Below, one piece after another: positions 12,080-23,449 of a stretch of DNA of 64,000 nucleotides (position 1 is the first letter of the stretch; each line of letters begins with the position of its first letter). The notes beneath the pieces were generated by a model that was not told where the DNA came from, did not search any database, and saw only the letters and a program-made list of their open reading frames with translations. The DNA is taken from contig NC_084703.1 of NCBI RefSeq assembly GCF_033807575.1, forward strand, positions 10,602,001 to 10,666,000. The letters are read 5' to 3'. A program made the position numbers and the translations under genes. The stretch comes from Cydia pomonella (Eukaryota; Arthropoda; Insecta; Lepidoptera; Tortricidae).

Positions 12080-12609
12080 TTTCATTGTACTTGCTCTACA
12101 CTTTCTAAAGTTATTTTGTAGCGATTATAATATAGTAGTAATACATTATATTTAGCCAGTTAGAGACACAATACTCGTTTCTGTAAAACATACCTACTTA
12201 ACATACAAACATACCTAACATTACGTCACGGGCACGCTCGTAAAAATATTCACGGCGGTCAGAGAAACGATGCCAACGTTGACATGGCGTGGCGTGAAAA
12301 CAAACAGTAAGTAATAGGTATAAACGGGTAAGTTTCCGATCCAAGAACTATTTTACAATATCGTTCGATATTACAACAGCATGAATATGATTAATTAACT
12401 TCCATTGAATCTGGATCGTGAGAAATCATTGTTAAGAGATGGCAATGACTGTCAATTGTACGACTGTATTACAGGCAACCCCCAGGAAGTGCATTTAAAA
12501 GTTTTCCTTAGTATTGTTATAAATCGCCCTGAAATTATAACTACGGTAAAGTATTAATTATACTTAAAGTGAACAGTTAACAGGTCCAAAATACTTTAAT
12601 ACCTACTAA
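12080..12609. other. Intergenic, nothing recognised
   Basis: AT-rich apart from a small GC-richer pocket at 12225-12300. No coding evidence. Confidence 0.5.
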
Positions 12610-12690
12610 GCTTGCCTTCTGGCATTAAGTCCGCCATTTGTACTCTTCATGTATTGTGCAATAAAGTTTAAATAAATAAATAAATAAGCT
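12610..12690 (+). repeat. LINE 3' terminus with (AAAT)n tail
   Basis: TTCTGGCATTAAGTCCGCCA (from 12618) is followed by TGTGCAATAAAGTTTAAATA and an AAAT-repeat tail. This is the typical 3' end of a dead-on-arrival non-LTR retrotransposon copy. The AATAAA polyadenylation signal sits just before the tail. Confidence 0.6.
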
Positions 12691-13289
12691 CGCAAATTTT
12701 GAGAAGTATTGTTTAAGGAGCAGTTTGCTACTTCTATGTTTAACTTATTTTCCTTGATATCTATTGATCTTAATCACACCTCATAAATAGGGCTAACCTC
12801 GTATGCCTACGTATACTTAGATCGTCCTTCTTGCATGTTCCTCACCTCGTCTTTAGTTCTTTAACAAAGACTTAATTAATAATATAAGTATATATCACAT
12901 TATGTAAGGTAACATTAATTCATATTCATTAAGTTTTTTCTTCTAGCGGAGTTGTTTTGTATTATTACGTACAAAGCAATCACTGAAGTTATTTTTTTAA
13001 TAAATTGATATCTGTAATATATACCAATAGCACATTATGTAATAAAGAAGATATAGGCAAAATAGTTAACGAGAGTCAACAGAAATCCATACAGTCAACA
13101 AATTCATTAAAATGATTTCTATGACTCGTGTTACACACAACGTTGTTCATCACATCACGCTCCAAAAAATAAATTACATTATAAAATTAGAAATATAAAA
13201 CTCAGTTACTTAGTGCTTGATTTTAAATTATTTTTTGACTTAGCGCCAACACACATCCACACCCACGATAGGACGTCGTATCGTAAAAT
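12691..13289. other. Intergenic, nothing recognised
   Basis: AT-rich, with no coding frame or structure that could be supported. Confidence 0.5.
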
Positions 13290-13585
13290 ATTTGTTAAAG
13301 CCCCCTTTTAGTTTTGAAAGACCTTTCCAACAATACCCCACACTGTAGGGTTGAAGCAAAAAAACAAATGTTCATCCCCACTTTATACGTGTAGGGGAGG
13401 TACCCTGAATTTTTTTTATTTATTTATTTTATTCTACGACTTTGTCGGCCTTATTGATTTATATATCCATGCCAAATTGCACTTTCTAGCACTAACGACC
13501 ACGGAGCAAAGCCTCGGACAGACAGACAGACGGACATAGCAAAACTATAAGGGTGCCTATACTTGACTAAGGAACCCTAAAAAAA
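13290..13585 (+). repeat. Dispersed lepidopteran-type repeat
   Basis: Features include CCCCACTTTATACGTGTAGG near 13378, a T-rich tract, then CTCGGACAGACAGACAGACG (13511) and AAGGAACCCTAAAAAA (13570). The order of blocks matches a dispersed element I recognise from moth and butterfly genomes. The 62-codon frame within it is incidental. Confidence 0.5.
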
Positions 13586-13828
13586 GGTGTTTGAATAATA
13601 ATAATGTTGTTACTATTACTCCCGCTAAACCTGTGTGAAATACCACCCTTTATGAGCAAGTGTAATGAAATAGTTATATTTTGTTGCCTGGTATCGAGTG
13701 TTTTTCCTCACATCATCATCATCATTAACATACTCCCAATTGGAGGTTGAGTAGGCCGCTTTACCGCCGTAAGTACCTACCGAATAGTATTAAACGGAAG
13801 GAGACGAGGGTGATGAAACAGCAGGGCA

Positions 13829-14350
13829 GTGATGTACCCAATCCACAACACGCCACTTAGGCCGCAATGTTCTTACGCCGGTTCTGCCGCTAAGCCGCCT
13901 GCTGTATATAAGCCTAAGCAGCAGCCGAAGAAAGGGGTGCAGAGCCTTCGTGAACCTGTTCACAAGGACCAATCACAGCCGACTCTAAGGAAGTCGCGTG
14001 GCGACGAGGATGGTTTCAAGAAGGTGGAAAAGAGAAGTAAACCGGCTCGTCAGAATCAGTGCGGTACCGCACCGACTGGACCCAAACATTTGCTGCGTCC
14101 TGCAACACCGTCGACGCTGCTGTCTGTGTCCCGTCTACATTACCTTACGAAGGTCAATGACATTGTAAAGTATGTGAGAGTAAAGTCCGGACTCGTCCTG
14201 AGGGTCGCGAATTTTAATTTGTTTGTGGTATGCGTTCCGATTGAACGTCGAGCGACCTTCAACAAGGAGGAGTTTTGGCCGAAGGGTGTCAAGTTTTGGC
14301 GGTTCCGAGGCCGGCTCCCTGACGCTGCGAGGTTGCGTAATGCATCGTAA
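13829..14350 (+). pseudogene. Non-LTR retrotransposon ORF1-like fragment (173 codons)
   Basis: The frame has a basic, glutamine- and lysine-rich first half and a compact second half. That half contains LSVSRLHYLTKVNDIVKYVR (about residues 97-116), then NLFVVCVPIERRATFNKEEF and FWPKGVKFWRFRGRLPD near the end. I recognise this pattern from RRM-like nucleic-acid-binding proteins encoded by insect non-LTR retrotransposons. The assignment to ORF1 is inference. In intact elements such a protein binds element RNA. Between the two conserved blocks the spacing looks shorter than usual, suggesting a small deletion. No ORF2 follows, so this is an isolated remnant. The first methionine is not reliable because homology upstream was not evident. 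Confidence 0.55.
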
Positions 14351-14709
14351 CCATAACCCACTTGTTACTACAGTTCTTTTAAAAGGACGTCAACAATTTA
14401 AAATTCTCACGAACAATGAGGGTACTTATCAAGCTTTTGTTTATACTCAATCGAATCGTTTCGAGTATTGTAAGTGAACACCTAGTTGACTGTGTGTATT
14501 AAAAACAGTGTTATATGTTATTATACGTCTTTAATTACGCTGATTAACAATGGAAACTTCGAGGTATGTATTTCTAAATAAAATTTAAATCAATATTTTT
14601 ATATAAGTAAGAATATAGCAAAAACAAGTATTTACTTTCGAGTTATAATCATTTTGCATTAAAAACATATTAAAAGTCGTATTTTATTGCGATTTTATGA
14701 GCCGCCCTT

Positions 14710-15830
14710 TTAAACGACCAATAGGGTTATGTGCTACTATCACTTGTATTGCATTTTAGGGCGCGGAAGACGACTTGGTCACGACCTTTAACGTTAAGTG
14801 AGATAATAGTTTCTTAGTTTAATTTAATCCTTATTTTGCCTCCCGAAAACTGCAATGCAGATATCACAGATGAAGACTCTGGGGATGAAAACCAAGTGAA
14901 TCTGAACAATTTACCTGGATCTCAGTCCCAGCAGGGAGAAGTTTGTTTTGGATCGGAAAGGAACTCCAGTGATTACGAGGATGTACCACTAATCCAACTT
15001 TCAAAACGAAGACGTGTGAATTCAAAAGATTTGTGGTTGAAGATTGATGAACTACGAGTTCGAGGGTTTCAAGCCACTGGAACTGTTCGTGAAAATCGTG
15101 TGGCAAAATGCCCCTTGCCTACAAACAAGGCACTACAGAAGTCCCCTCGGGGAACATTCCAATATTTCCAATATCAGTCAACCAAATACACAAATAGTAG
15201 TTTGCAAGTGACATGGTAACAGCGTTGTTACAGTTGCATCTAATGCAGTAACAATAGAACCTCTGGCAAAAATAAAGAGATTTTCACAGCAACAAAAAAG
15301 TACATACTAGTAGATCAGCCGACTGTAATAAAGAAGTAAGTATAATGAGAATATGGAAGGCGTCCATAGGTCCAATTAGATCAGTCAGTCCGATATAGCG
15401 TTGTATAGAACAACGATTAGAGGTAAAAAATGATATTTCTCCTAAATTTGTCACGCACTAGTCATGGCTACGCATACGACTTTCTGAATTTTCGAAGATA
15501 CATATGTAGCAACAACTTGAAAGTTATAAAAAAAATAAAACGGAAAGATACACGAACTTCCCAAATGTTCCGTGATTGTTCACGCTTTGACGGGAAAGAT
15601 CATATAATAATACGTTACAGAGATAGTTAGCTTCGGTGTATCGAATGCCATAAAAAAGCAAATTTCATATGCCCAAAATGTGACGTAACTTTGCAGTTTT
15701 GTTTTGAAAATTTTCATACTTCTAAATAAAACTGTTTAATAATATACTTGGGCTTAAATTTGAATCAACATTTGTTATAGAGAGGCGTCCTTTACGCTCA
15801 TGGTAGTGCATGTTGCTATCGTCCTTTTAA
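14710..15830 (+). pseudogene. Internally deleted piggyBac-like transposase relic
   Basis: Three pieces are in the right order. First, an acidic N-terminal segment (14836 on, PPENCNADITDEDSGDENQ) typical of PGBD-type proteins. Second, ELRVRGFQATGTVRENRVAK (about 15046-15105), which matches the late catalytic-domain region. Third, after a frame change, SVVTVASNAVTIEPLAK (about 15225-15275). A C-terminal cysteine-rich tail follows at about 15632-15727, with CIEC, CPKC and FCFENFHTSK then a stop, as in the piggyBac DNA-binding CRD. The central DDD domain is missing, and stops separate the second half. TTAA occurs at 14710-14713 and 15827-15830, the expected target site, but end similarity is weak so the limits are tentative. 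Confidence 0.7.
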
Positions 15831-16957
15831 AAGAACACCTATTTCCCAGTTTTCCATGAAACATACATTTTTTCCAATATTTTTCCCGTGTAGTGTTTAT
15901 TTTTATAATACATCAAGTAAAATTCATTCGAATCGGAGGTATTTGGTATGTCCAGTAACAAGTGGGATAATGTGGTTTGTATTGTTTAGTTTTAAAATAT
16001 ATTGTTATAATATGTCTACTAGATGCCTGAAATAAAGATTTTCATTTCATTTTAAGGCATACAAGTAGTCTCATTCTATGTCAATGCCACTGTTTAGTAC
16101 CTATTCTATCTCTCCTTAATGGAGTAAATCCGAATACTGCAGAATTTCGGTTGATGTTGAAAATCACCCATAATATTAACATTAGAGTCCATCTTGGGAA
16201 TTACCCGTCATTATCAAAAGTATTCCTTTTTTCAATACACATTATTATGAACATCCCTTCTTCTTCCTCGCGTTGTCCCGGCATTTTGCCACGGCTCACG
16301 GGAGCCTGGGGTCCGCTTGACAACTAATCCCAAGATTATCATGAACATATCAACTAATTTTAAGTCATTAAAAGGGAAGTATACCACGTGATCGTCCATA
16401 CAAAAAAAGAAAACATTTTTCCACTTCTAAATATTTTTCATTCTACATGATTTTTAGTGTGCTATTGACACAAATAAAAAAAAAGTTTATAGGTTTTCTT
16501 TTTTTTCAAAATAGGCAATACCTTTATTTTTTAAAGCGTAATCTATTAACCTAGAATATATTATGCTGAAACGAACGGCATTAAAATTAAAATTATTTGT
16601 TACGATTCAGTTAGTGGAAAACGTTTTCTCCAGAAATTGAATTTTATATTAAAAATTACCTTTATTGCGCTAGAATCGCTATTTTTCCCTCTTCACAAAT
16701 CTTTACCTAAGCAATTATGTACCTAATAAATTTATAAATTAAACAATGTACAAACAATTTTGTGTATGATACGTTTAATAGATTTGTTTTTACGACTTAA
16801 GGCAATTATTTTCTTTCGGGAGTACATTTGTGTCGTGAATGAATAAATATTATTAAGTATAAAAGTTAACGAATATTGCTTTGTTCTGTATAACTACAGG
16901 TACGAGTATATTTTAAAACTGTAGGGTGAATAAAATACGCGAAATAGTTATTTGTTT
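15831..16957. other. Intergenic, with a LINE 3'-end fragment near 16260
   Basis: Mostly AT-rich. At about 16262-16340 the phrases GGCATTTTGCCACGGCTCAC and GGAGCCTGGGGTCCGCTTGA match a LINE 3'-region motif. The related sequence GAGCCGTGGCAAAAAGCCAG occurs in the opposite orientation at about 25108. No protein-coding gene is supported. Confidence 0.5.
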
Positions 16958-17125
16958 TACAAGGGGGCAAAGTTGTTGTTTAACCGACCCGAGCAAGCGA
17001 AAGACTCCAAAATTGAACCACGAGCGTAGCGAGTGATTCGATATGTGGAATCTTGAGCGTTGCGAGGGTTTCAGGCCACGAGGGTTAAACAAACTTTGCC
17101 TCTGAGTGAAACACAAAAATTTACA
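16958..17125. mobile_element. Fold-back MITE
   Basis: GCAAAGTTGTTGTTTAACC (from 16966) pairs with GGTTAAACAAACTTTGCC (ending about 17100), with further outward pairing of GTTTTAC and GTGAAAC. The interior carries repeated GAGCGTAGCGAGTG-like motifs. A 73-codon minus frame overlaps but is repeat-derived. Noncoding, class not determined. Confidence 0.6.
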
Positions 17126-18303
17126 CCACATCATCGCGAGGAAACTACTAATTATGAAGTATCAAAATAAAAAACAATCAAATCCAAATGAACGTAATAA
17201 AAAAATATCATTCAAAATCATCATTTAAAAGGCAATTCTACTAGCTAACATAAGGAAACAACTCAAAATTTGCATCTGATTACTTTGCCCCACATGTGGA
17301 TAAAATGCAACTTTTTCATTAGTTTTTTCTCATTAGGTGGAGTGGTAAAAAAGCAATTATCTCGTGTCATTTTTGTTTCCAATCTATCCCGACGAAAATC
17401 ACGTAATACCGTGGCTCGAACTTTAGATACGCGTAATTGCATTGCACTTTGAGTCATCAAGCCGGCACACTAAGTTAATTAAGTAGTTTTTCAAGTTACG
17501 TCACACCAAGGGACGATGACCTAAGTTTTAAAAATATTACCTCTATTATAAGTTATATATATATTATATAACACTCAACACACTTAAATATTTATTACTC
17601 GTAGAACTGGTTCATGGCGAAAATAAGTATATATTGAAAGTCCCGATGCGTTTTCCCCGAGTGTTCATACTTAGATTACTTAGGTTGTCAGTTTTCCTGT
17701 ATCACATACCGTACTTAAAGACCGTAAGTCTAGAGACGCACCAGTAAGTAAAGAACTAGGAAGCAGGTATTACTTAATGCGAAGCTGGTATTGGAGAGGA
17801 CAAGATATTTTAGCAACAATAATTTTTAAAAATCGGATTTAGGTAAACAATTTATACCAATGTATTATTTATTATTTTTTGTTGAAGTATGCACGAAGAA
17901 ATTCCATAGTATCGTAACTTATTTAAAAGAAGTTAAGCCTTAAAAACAGCCTTTATGGCTGACTTTTCCCGTGTAGACCCAGCTTAATAGAAATTGCTTG
18001 AGGTATTGACCTGGCTGGCTTGTTTGGCTGCGTCATAGGAGGCCGTAACATGCATATGTCGGACTGGTCGGGGTCTGACGTCTCGTGACGTCACCAGCCA
18101 TCGTCACATTCGGAACGGCCTAATTTCTAACGAGCGCTGACCCGCTGACGTAAAATTTCGTAATGATAATAAATTTGTCGACGTTCGGATTTAAAGTGAA
18201 TATATTTTCTATTTACGTGGTTTTCCTTGTAATGTGTGGTTATTCCAAATGTGGATAATTTTAAGTACGGAAAATTTAATTTTTGATGACTTTTATCCTC
18301 CTA
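17126..18303. other. Intergenic; small cluster of TGACGT motifs
   Basis: No gene is supported. The two overlapping 60-65 codon frames at 17263-17460 lie on opposite strands and lack motifs. A locally GC-richer patch (about 18050-18150) holds several TGACGT half-sites, including one full TGACGTCA palindrome. Confidence 0.45.
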
Positions 18304-18555
18304 AGAGCGTTTTCACATAGTCCGATCCGATATCGGATATAAAACTACAAAGGAGCAAATAAGTAAAAAATGTGCCTTGCAAAGTCAATTTTTTCTATAC
18401 ATTGAATTATTGTTTGTTGTTCAAATGAAAGCGCCAATGGAAAATAAAAAAAACTTGATGCCATATGGCATTCTAGCAGCTCTTTTTCTCCGAAAACCAT
18501 ACGACATCCAGTATTGGATCGGACATTAGGACAATGTGAAAATGTTTTAAAATGC
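18304..18555. mobile_element. MITE with ACATNGTCCGATCC-type inverted ends
   Basis: The left end GAGCGTTTTCACATAGTCCG (from 18305), followed by ATCCGATATCGG, is the imperfect inverse of the right end GGATCGGACATTAGGACAAT followed by GTGAAAATG (about 18515-18550). The interior lacks a credible gene; the 74-codon minus frame is incidental. This family is common in Lepidoptera by recollection. Target duplication not resolved. Confidence 0.6.
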
Positions 18556-18996
18556 AAACAAACAAACAAACAAACATTTATTCAGCAAATGGGCCACAGG
18601 GGCACTTTTACATGTCAAATTTTACAATCATAAAAATAACAAAATACAATTACAAATATGGAATCAATTAAATATGTATACGATACATTATTAGAGATGT
18701 AGACAATCTCTAAATGTCGAATTACACAAAAAAAAACTATGCTAACAACAAATACAAACAACAAATACTAAAATTCTTTAAAGATGTAAAAGTCTCTAAG
18801 TGTCAGAGATAAAATATAATTAAAAAAAATATCAGTAAAATACACTTAAAGATGTAAAGGGTCTCCAAGGATTGAATTCTTAAGTATATAAATAATTAAA
18901 AGACATGAAATTAACAAACCGATTGAAGTCTCTCACGTTAATGCCACTCAAAAGTAAAATTACATTTTTATAACAAAATATGTAGCCCATGTAAGC
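18553..18996 (-). repeat. LINE-like 3' region with (GTTT)n tail, minus strand
   Basis: On the plus strand an (AAAC)n run at 18555-18577 is followed by ATTTATTCAGCAAATGGGCC. Read on the minus strand this is a transcript-like 3' end, GGCCCATTTGCTGAATAAAT, with a polyadenylation signal and a short repeat tail, as in non-LTR retrotransposon copies. The rest is AT-rich with internal repetition of AAAGATGTAAA and TCTCTAA phrases. Confidence 0.55.
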
Positions 18997-19128
18997 TTAA
19001 ACAGACCAGTCTTCACAAATAGCAGCGTTCTCGAGTATGACGCGTATCTCAGCCATCGCCTCCCTCACCTTCATTCGGGAAAGTGGCGACCCGAACAACG
19101 ACGCCACCGTAAGTAAAGGCTCACGGTT
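18997..19128 (-). pseudogene. Possible C-terminal coding remnant, 43 codons
   Basis: On the minus strand a GC-richer frame reads through PLLTVASLFGSPLSRMKVRE and MAEIRVILENAAICEDWSV to a TAA at 18997-18999. It is closed upstream by a TAG at 19129-19131. The composition contrasts with the AT-rich flanks, and it lies just upstream (minus sense) of the LINE-like 3' region, so it may be the end of that element's protein. No family was recognised. A terminal host exon is the alternative. Confidence 0.3.
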
Positions 19129-19131
19129 CTA

Positions 19132-21836
19132 CCTTTAGCATAGTGTCCATCTCATTACTTGTAAACGTCATATTTTCATAAAAATTACACTGATGATGAT
19201 ATTGCCACAATTTGGCATTTCAAATACCCTTGCAGAGTTACTCGTAGATTGGTCCGACTCTCGTAAGTACTTATTTTGACGATTAAATAATTTTCAATTG
19301 GAGCAGTTTTGCATTTGTTTGGTTTCGTTCAATTTCAATTACACTGGCAACTATTGTTTTTTTTTCTTGTATGGTTGGGCCTTAGGGGGTGTATACAAGA
19401 TATCTAAAAAGACAATTTGGATCTTTAATTATTCCTTCTCACCAGCATTTTACCCTACCCTAAAATTACAAATTTGTCGGGTTCCTCGACATCGTGTATA
19501 GCAAAACAAAGAATCGAGAATTTATTGTTAATTATAGGCATATTATATATAAGTAATTAGAGTAAATTAAATGTAGATCTAACAGTACACAAGTACTTTT
19601 TTTATTTTCTATAATTTAATTCATACGTCATATCTTTTAGCTGTTAAATTCAAATGGCGCCGGGCAGGTTTATGTCACCGCACGTGCTTCGGTTGCATGT
19701 CGCGGGTTTTTTAATTATGTTTTGGTCCTTAGATGAACAGGTTTTTATAATATAACGGAAAACCCTAAACTAAACAGTCAAACGACCCTGAACTTACGAC
19801 ATAAAATACCGACTTCTGCAAACCAATAAAGTCGGTAATGGCCCTAATGACTATGATTACTTCTGTCTAATATTTTTAACGTGGGTAAGGGGTACTTACC
19901 TAAAGTTGGTGGATAATTGTGTTTTAATGGTGTAGCGACGATTACCAGTTTATAAATATAATTATAATTATCCTACTAATTTCATTCATTATTATAACCA
20001 TATTAGAACATTAGGTGCGGGCACAATGTAGAGCTAGCCGGTGAAAAGCAGTCTGACTAACAGGCGTATTCTAATTTTAATTATAGGATATAAGATATGA
20101 TGATCATATAAATAAAATCAAAATACGTCTGTAAGCAATGAGGAAATGCGAAAAAGCAATCTCTGGTAAATTACCTAAGACTAAGTGTTTAGTGTCAACG
20201 CAGAAAAAGCTCTTTATCCGTGTTCTAAGAGCGAATGAAAACGTCATTTGGTTTACCGCGGCTTGTATGATCCAACCAGTCGTCAGACAATCTATTAAGG
20301 TACACACGTCCGATTGCTGGTCACTGGTGACAGCATTGTGACATCTATGGGGCATTATTATGGGTCAAAATAGTTCACACGGCTAGACGGATTTCCCGCT
20401 GTGAACGATTTCAAAGTTATCATACTAATTTTGCTGTCACTACGGTATTCGATAAAATCCCGTATACGGTATATGGGAAATATTAATGCCGTCTGAAACT
20501 AGCCTTAGCCCTACACACGAGGACTTTTACCTTACTGGTAAAAATATGTTATTCGATTCTTTTTGCATAAAATTTCCAAGCGAATTACTAAAAGACATCA
20601 ATATTGTTTAGCAATCACAGTGGTAAGTAGTTTATAGCGTGAAATACTGAAAGCATTGAAAATAATATATATTAATTGAAAAGACTTAAAGATGAGTATA
20701 ACTATTTAAAGCCCCTTGATAAGCATATACCTAATAAGCAAGGTAGATAAAGATTTTATTTTTCAAGTAGGCATATTAGAATGCGCTTATGAATGTCAAA
20801 TAAACCTACGCCGGCTCTAATTCTACACTGACCCGAGAAGATTTAAATCCCTTCTAAATTGTAGGAGGGTATCCCAATATGGGACCGGCAAGAAACTCCG
20901 TGTGACACATGTTTTTCAAAACAGTACATCTTATAAATAACACGCATTAAATAAAAAAATACAATTTAAATTAATATGGAATTAAAAAAAAAACTAAAAT
21001 AACATGCAGCAGGTACTTTCTTATAGAGATATATTACATATAATTTCATTTTTCTTAAGTGTAACTCTTCATAAATCCAAGAAATCAGCAAACGATTCGA
21101 GTAAGGAATGCACAAGTTATAGTAGGTACGAGTTAATACAAATGTTACTCTGTTGACCGACTTCCTATAGACTAAACAATCTGCAATATTCATTGTTAAA
21201 ATAATTATAATGAACGGTTACTGTAAATCATTTCAGTCGACTTTGCACGGAGGTCACCGTTGACTGACCTTGTTCCAGTCGCAATTCGGCCCGTATGAAC
21301 CCGTTTAATTAATTATGTAACCTAACCTTTATTCTTATGATAAACCACATAATGATTAGTCAAATTGAACCTTGTCTCATATGTTTATTTTATAGTTTGG
21401 CAGCAAGCGTGACATATTTTTAAATAATAGTAGTTCTAGTACCTAGTAGTTGAGCTTATAAAATGTATTGTTTTACAGAAGATCATCTTCAAAGCAACAT
21501 AAGACATTGTAGCTCAAAGTTTCCCAAATATTATAGATATCGGGTTTTAGTTACAATACATATTGCTAATCTTTATAATTATGTAAGAGCGCGACGCATA
21601 ATATTTGTTTTGAATTGAATTTTGATTTCTGATTAAGGTACTTATGCAGACTTGCCTCGTATCGCCAATTGATATCGATCGATCGCTCTACAACACCAAG
21701 GCCTAACACCCTCAGGGTTAATACTAAACTAGTTGTCGGTTTCGATATAACAGACAAGATCATCGTTATCTTTTTAGGGTTACCACTACTGGATCTTTTT
21801 TTTCACAACACTAGGCATTAAAGGCACGATTTATTA
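19132..21836. other. Intergenic, no supported gene
   Basis: AT-rich sequence of 2.7 kb. Short frames at 19298-19501, 20104-20355 and 20138-20341 have no motif; the last two overlap on opposite strands. A 20360-20510 patch containing TTCACACGGCTAGACGG looks repeat-derived. Confidence 0.5.
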
Positions 21837-22400
21837 GTGCACAAATCCACCCTTATTTTAAATGCCATTTTGTGCAGAGCAGCTTGTGGTGAGCTGTTGA
21901 GGAGTAGTGACCCCAAGTACCCGTGTGCTCCTGGGGATTTCTGTCACCCAAAGGAGGGTGGGTGTTACAGGATTCTGGCTTGCCTCAGCCGGCCGTTCAG
22001 TGTGGAGTCGCAAGAACTGTATTCTCCGGGGTAGATGTGGAAACATAAGTGGCGAGTTGGCTATATGTTTAAAGTCCAGTTCTACCCTCAGCATTCACAC
22101 CGGTGTTGCCCTTAAGCCATCTTAGATGTCGCTTTTTGTGGGCGCGCATCTTGCTGGGGCGAGTCACTGTCTGGCTGAAATAAAATTGTATACCATTTAA
22201 TTAGGCGTCCGGTTTTATATCCCATAGCCCAGTATTCAGTTCATCGCTTTCACGCAATAGCCCGTCCATATTAGATTTCATAAATTAAATAGTTCTCACA
22301 CCCAGGAGGGTGTGCTATCTCTGCGTGCGCGACATGACACAAGCACGGTTAGCATCCGCTTGGTGTACCCCTTACATTTCTACATTTCATTAAAGTGTCA
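21837..22400 (+). repeat. LINE-type 3' region fragment
   Basis: A GC-richer block contains GGAGTAGTGACCCCAAGTAC (21900), GTCACCCAAAGGAGGGTGGG (21943) and CTGTATTCTCCGGGGTAGAT (22017). I recognise these from abundant lepidopteran non-LTR retrotransposon tails. Three short overlapping frames on both strands fall here; none has a domain, and they are not called as genes. Confidence 0.5.
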
Positions 22401-23224
22401 AAAGAGGCTCTACGTGTTGGCTTCGGCTTCGCACACGCCTCTCAAAGGTCCAGATAACCATTTTTTCTTGATGGGAAAGACATACAAATAATAATAAATT
22501 GGTTCGAGATGGTCGAGATGTGCACCTTGCGGTAAAAGGAATATACCTACCACAAAAAGAAAAGCTTCTATGTAGTTAGACAACCTTAGTGGCTTTGATT
22601 TATATCCGCCGCAGCGCCAGCGCAGCTGTTGTACGAGCAGAAACGGAACTCGAAAATAACATAATTTTACCACCTTATTTAAAACCATAGCAAAATAATC
22701 TGAATGTACCGTAGTTCCATTACTAACTCTACATCCATTCACCAAGTATTATAATTGTTACGCATTGCATTTGAGACTTACTGTCTTTTTCCATAACATC
22801 AAAAGGCACTCCGCTCCAATTACCTACTATTGCAAATATGAATAAAAATTTTGAAAAAGTGAGAAGGTTACAAATAAATTTATGAGTATGTACTTTTATA
22901 GTGGTTTCCGGTGACTTTGCGATTGTACGCACAATTTGAGATGATATTCATCGTCATTCAAAAGTTTGAAAAACCTTTATAAATCTCCGTGAAATAAATT
23001 GGCTAAGCCTTGTATTAGCAGATAATTTGTTATCGAATTTATATTTCAAAAGTAGGCTACCTAGATTTTCACACTTTACATAACTATTTATCATTATCAT
23101 TAATAATGTCATCGACCAATCGTAGGTATATAAGTGCGTTAACCTTCTCCACCAAAATCAAAGAAAAGAAAATTTAGTAAGTAAAACAGCATAAATAACC
23201 CTATCATATGACATTGATAAGTAG
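22401..23224. other. Intergenic, no supported gene
   Basis: Minus-strand frames of 111 codons (22410-22745) and 67 codons (22729-22932) are open but lack any motif I recognise. They are cysteine-, leucine- and tyrosine-rich, in the manner of chance frames, so they are not called. Confidence 0.45.
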
Positions 23225-23449
23225 TACAGTCAGCATCAATAGTAGCTGATGAAACAACGCGCCAAAAGAATTTGATATTCCGGATAACTTTTCCAAATAT
23301 AAATAAATCTCTAAAATTTATGTTCAAAAGTATATCTTTTACCGTCTTAATTGTTCTACACATAGAACCATCACATTTTGTTAAGCTGTTACAGAATGGT
23401 AGAAACTTTTGACACCTTGTTTGATCCGTTACTTTTGATGCTGACTGTA
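23225..23449. mobile_element. Tc1/mariner-type MITE, 225 bp
   Basis: TACAGTCAGCATCAATAGTA (from 23225) and its inverse TACTTTTGATGCTGACTGTA (ending 23449) form inverted ends. Similarity extends about 45 bp through GATGAAACAA and its counterpart. Both ends are bounded by TA, the target duplication expected for Tc1/mariner elements. The interior is noncoding; two 74-codon frames crossing its edges are incidental. Confidence 0.7.

Noticed and set aside
22410..22745. 111-codon minus-strand frame as a gene
   Set aside because: No motif, no supporting neighbour, and located at the edge of a LINE-type repeat.
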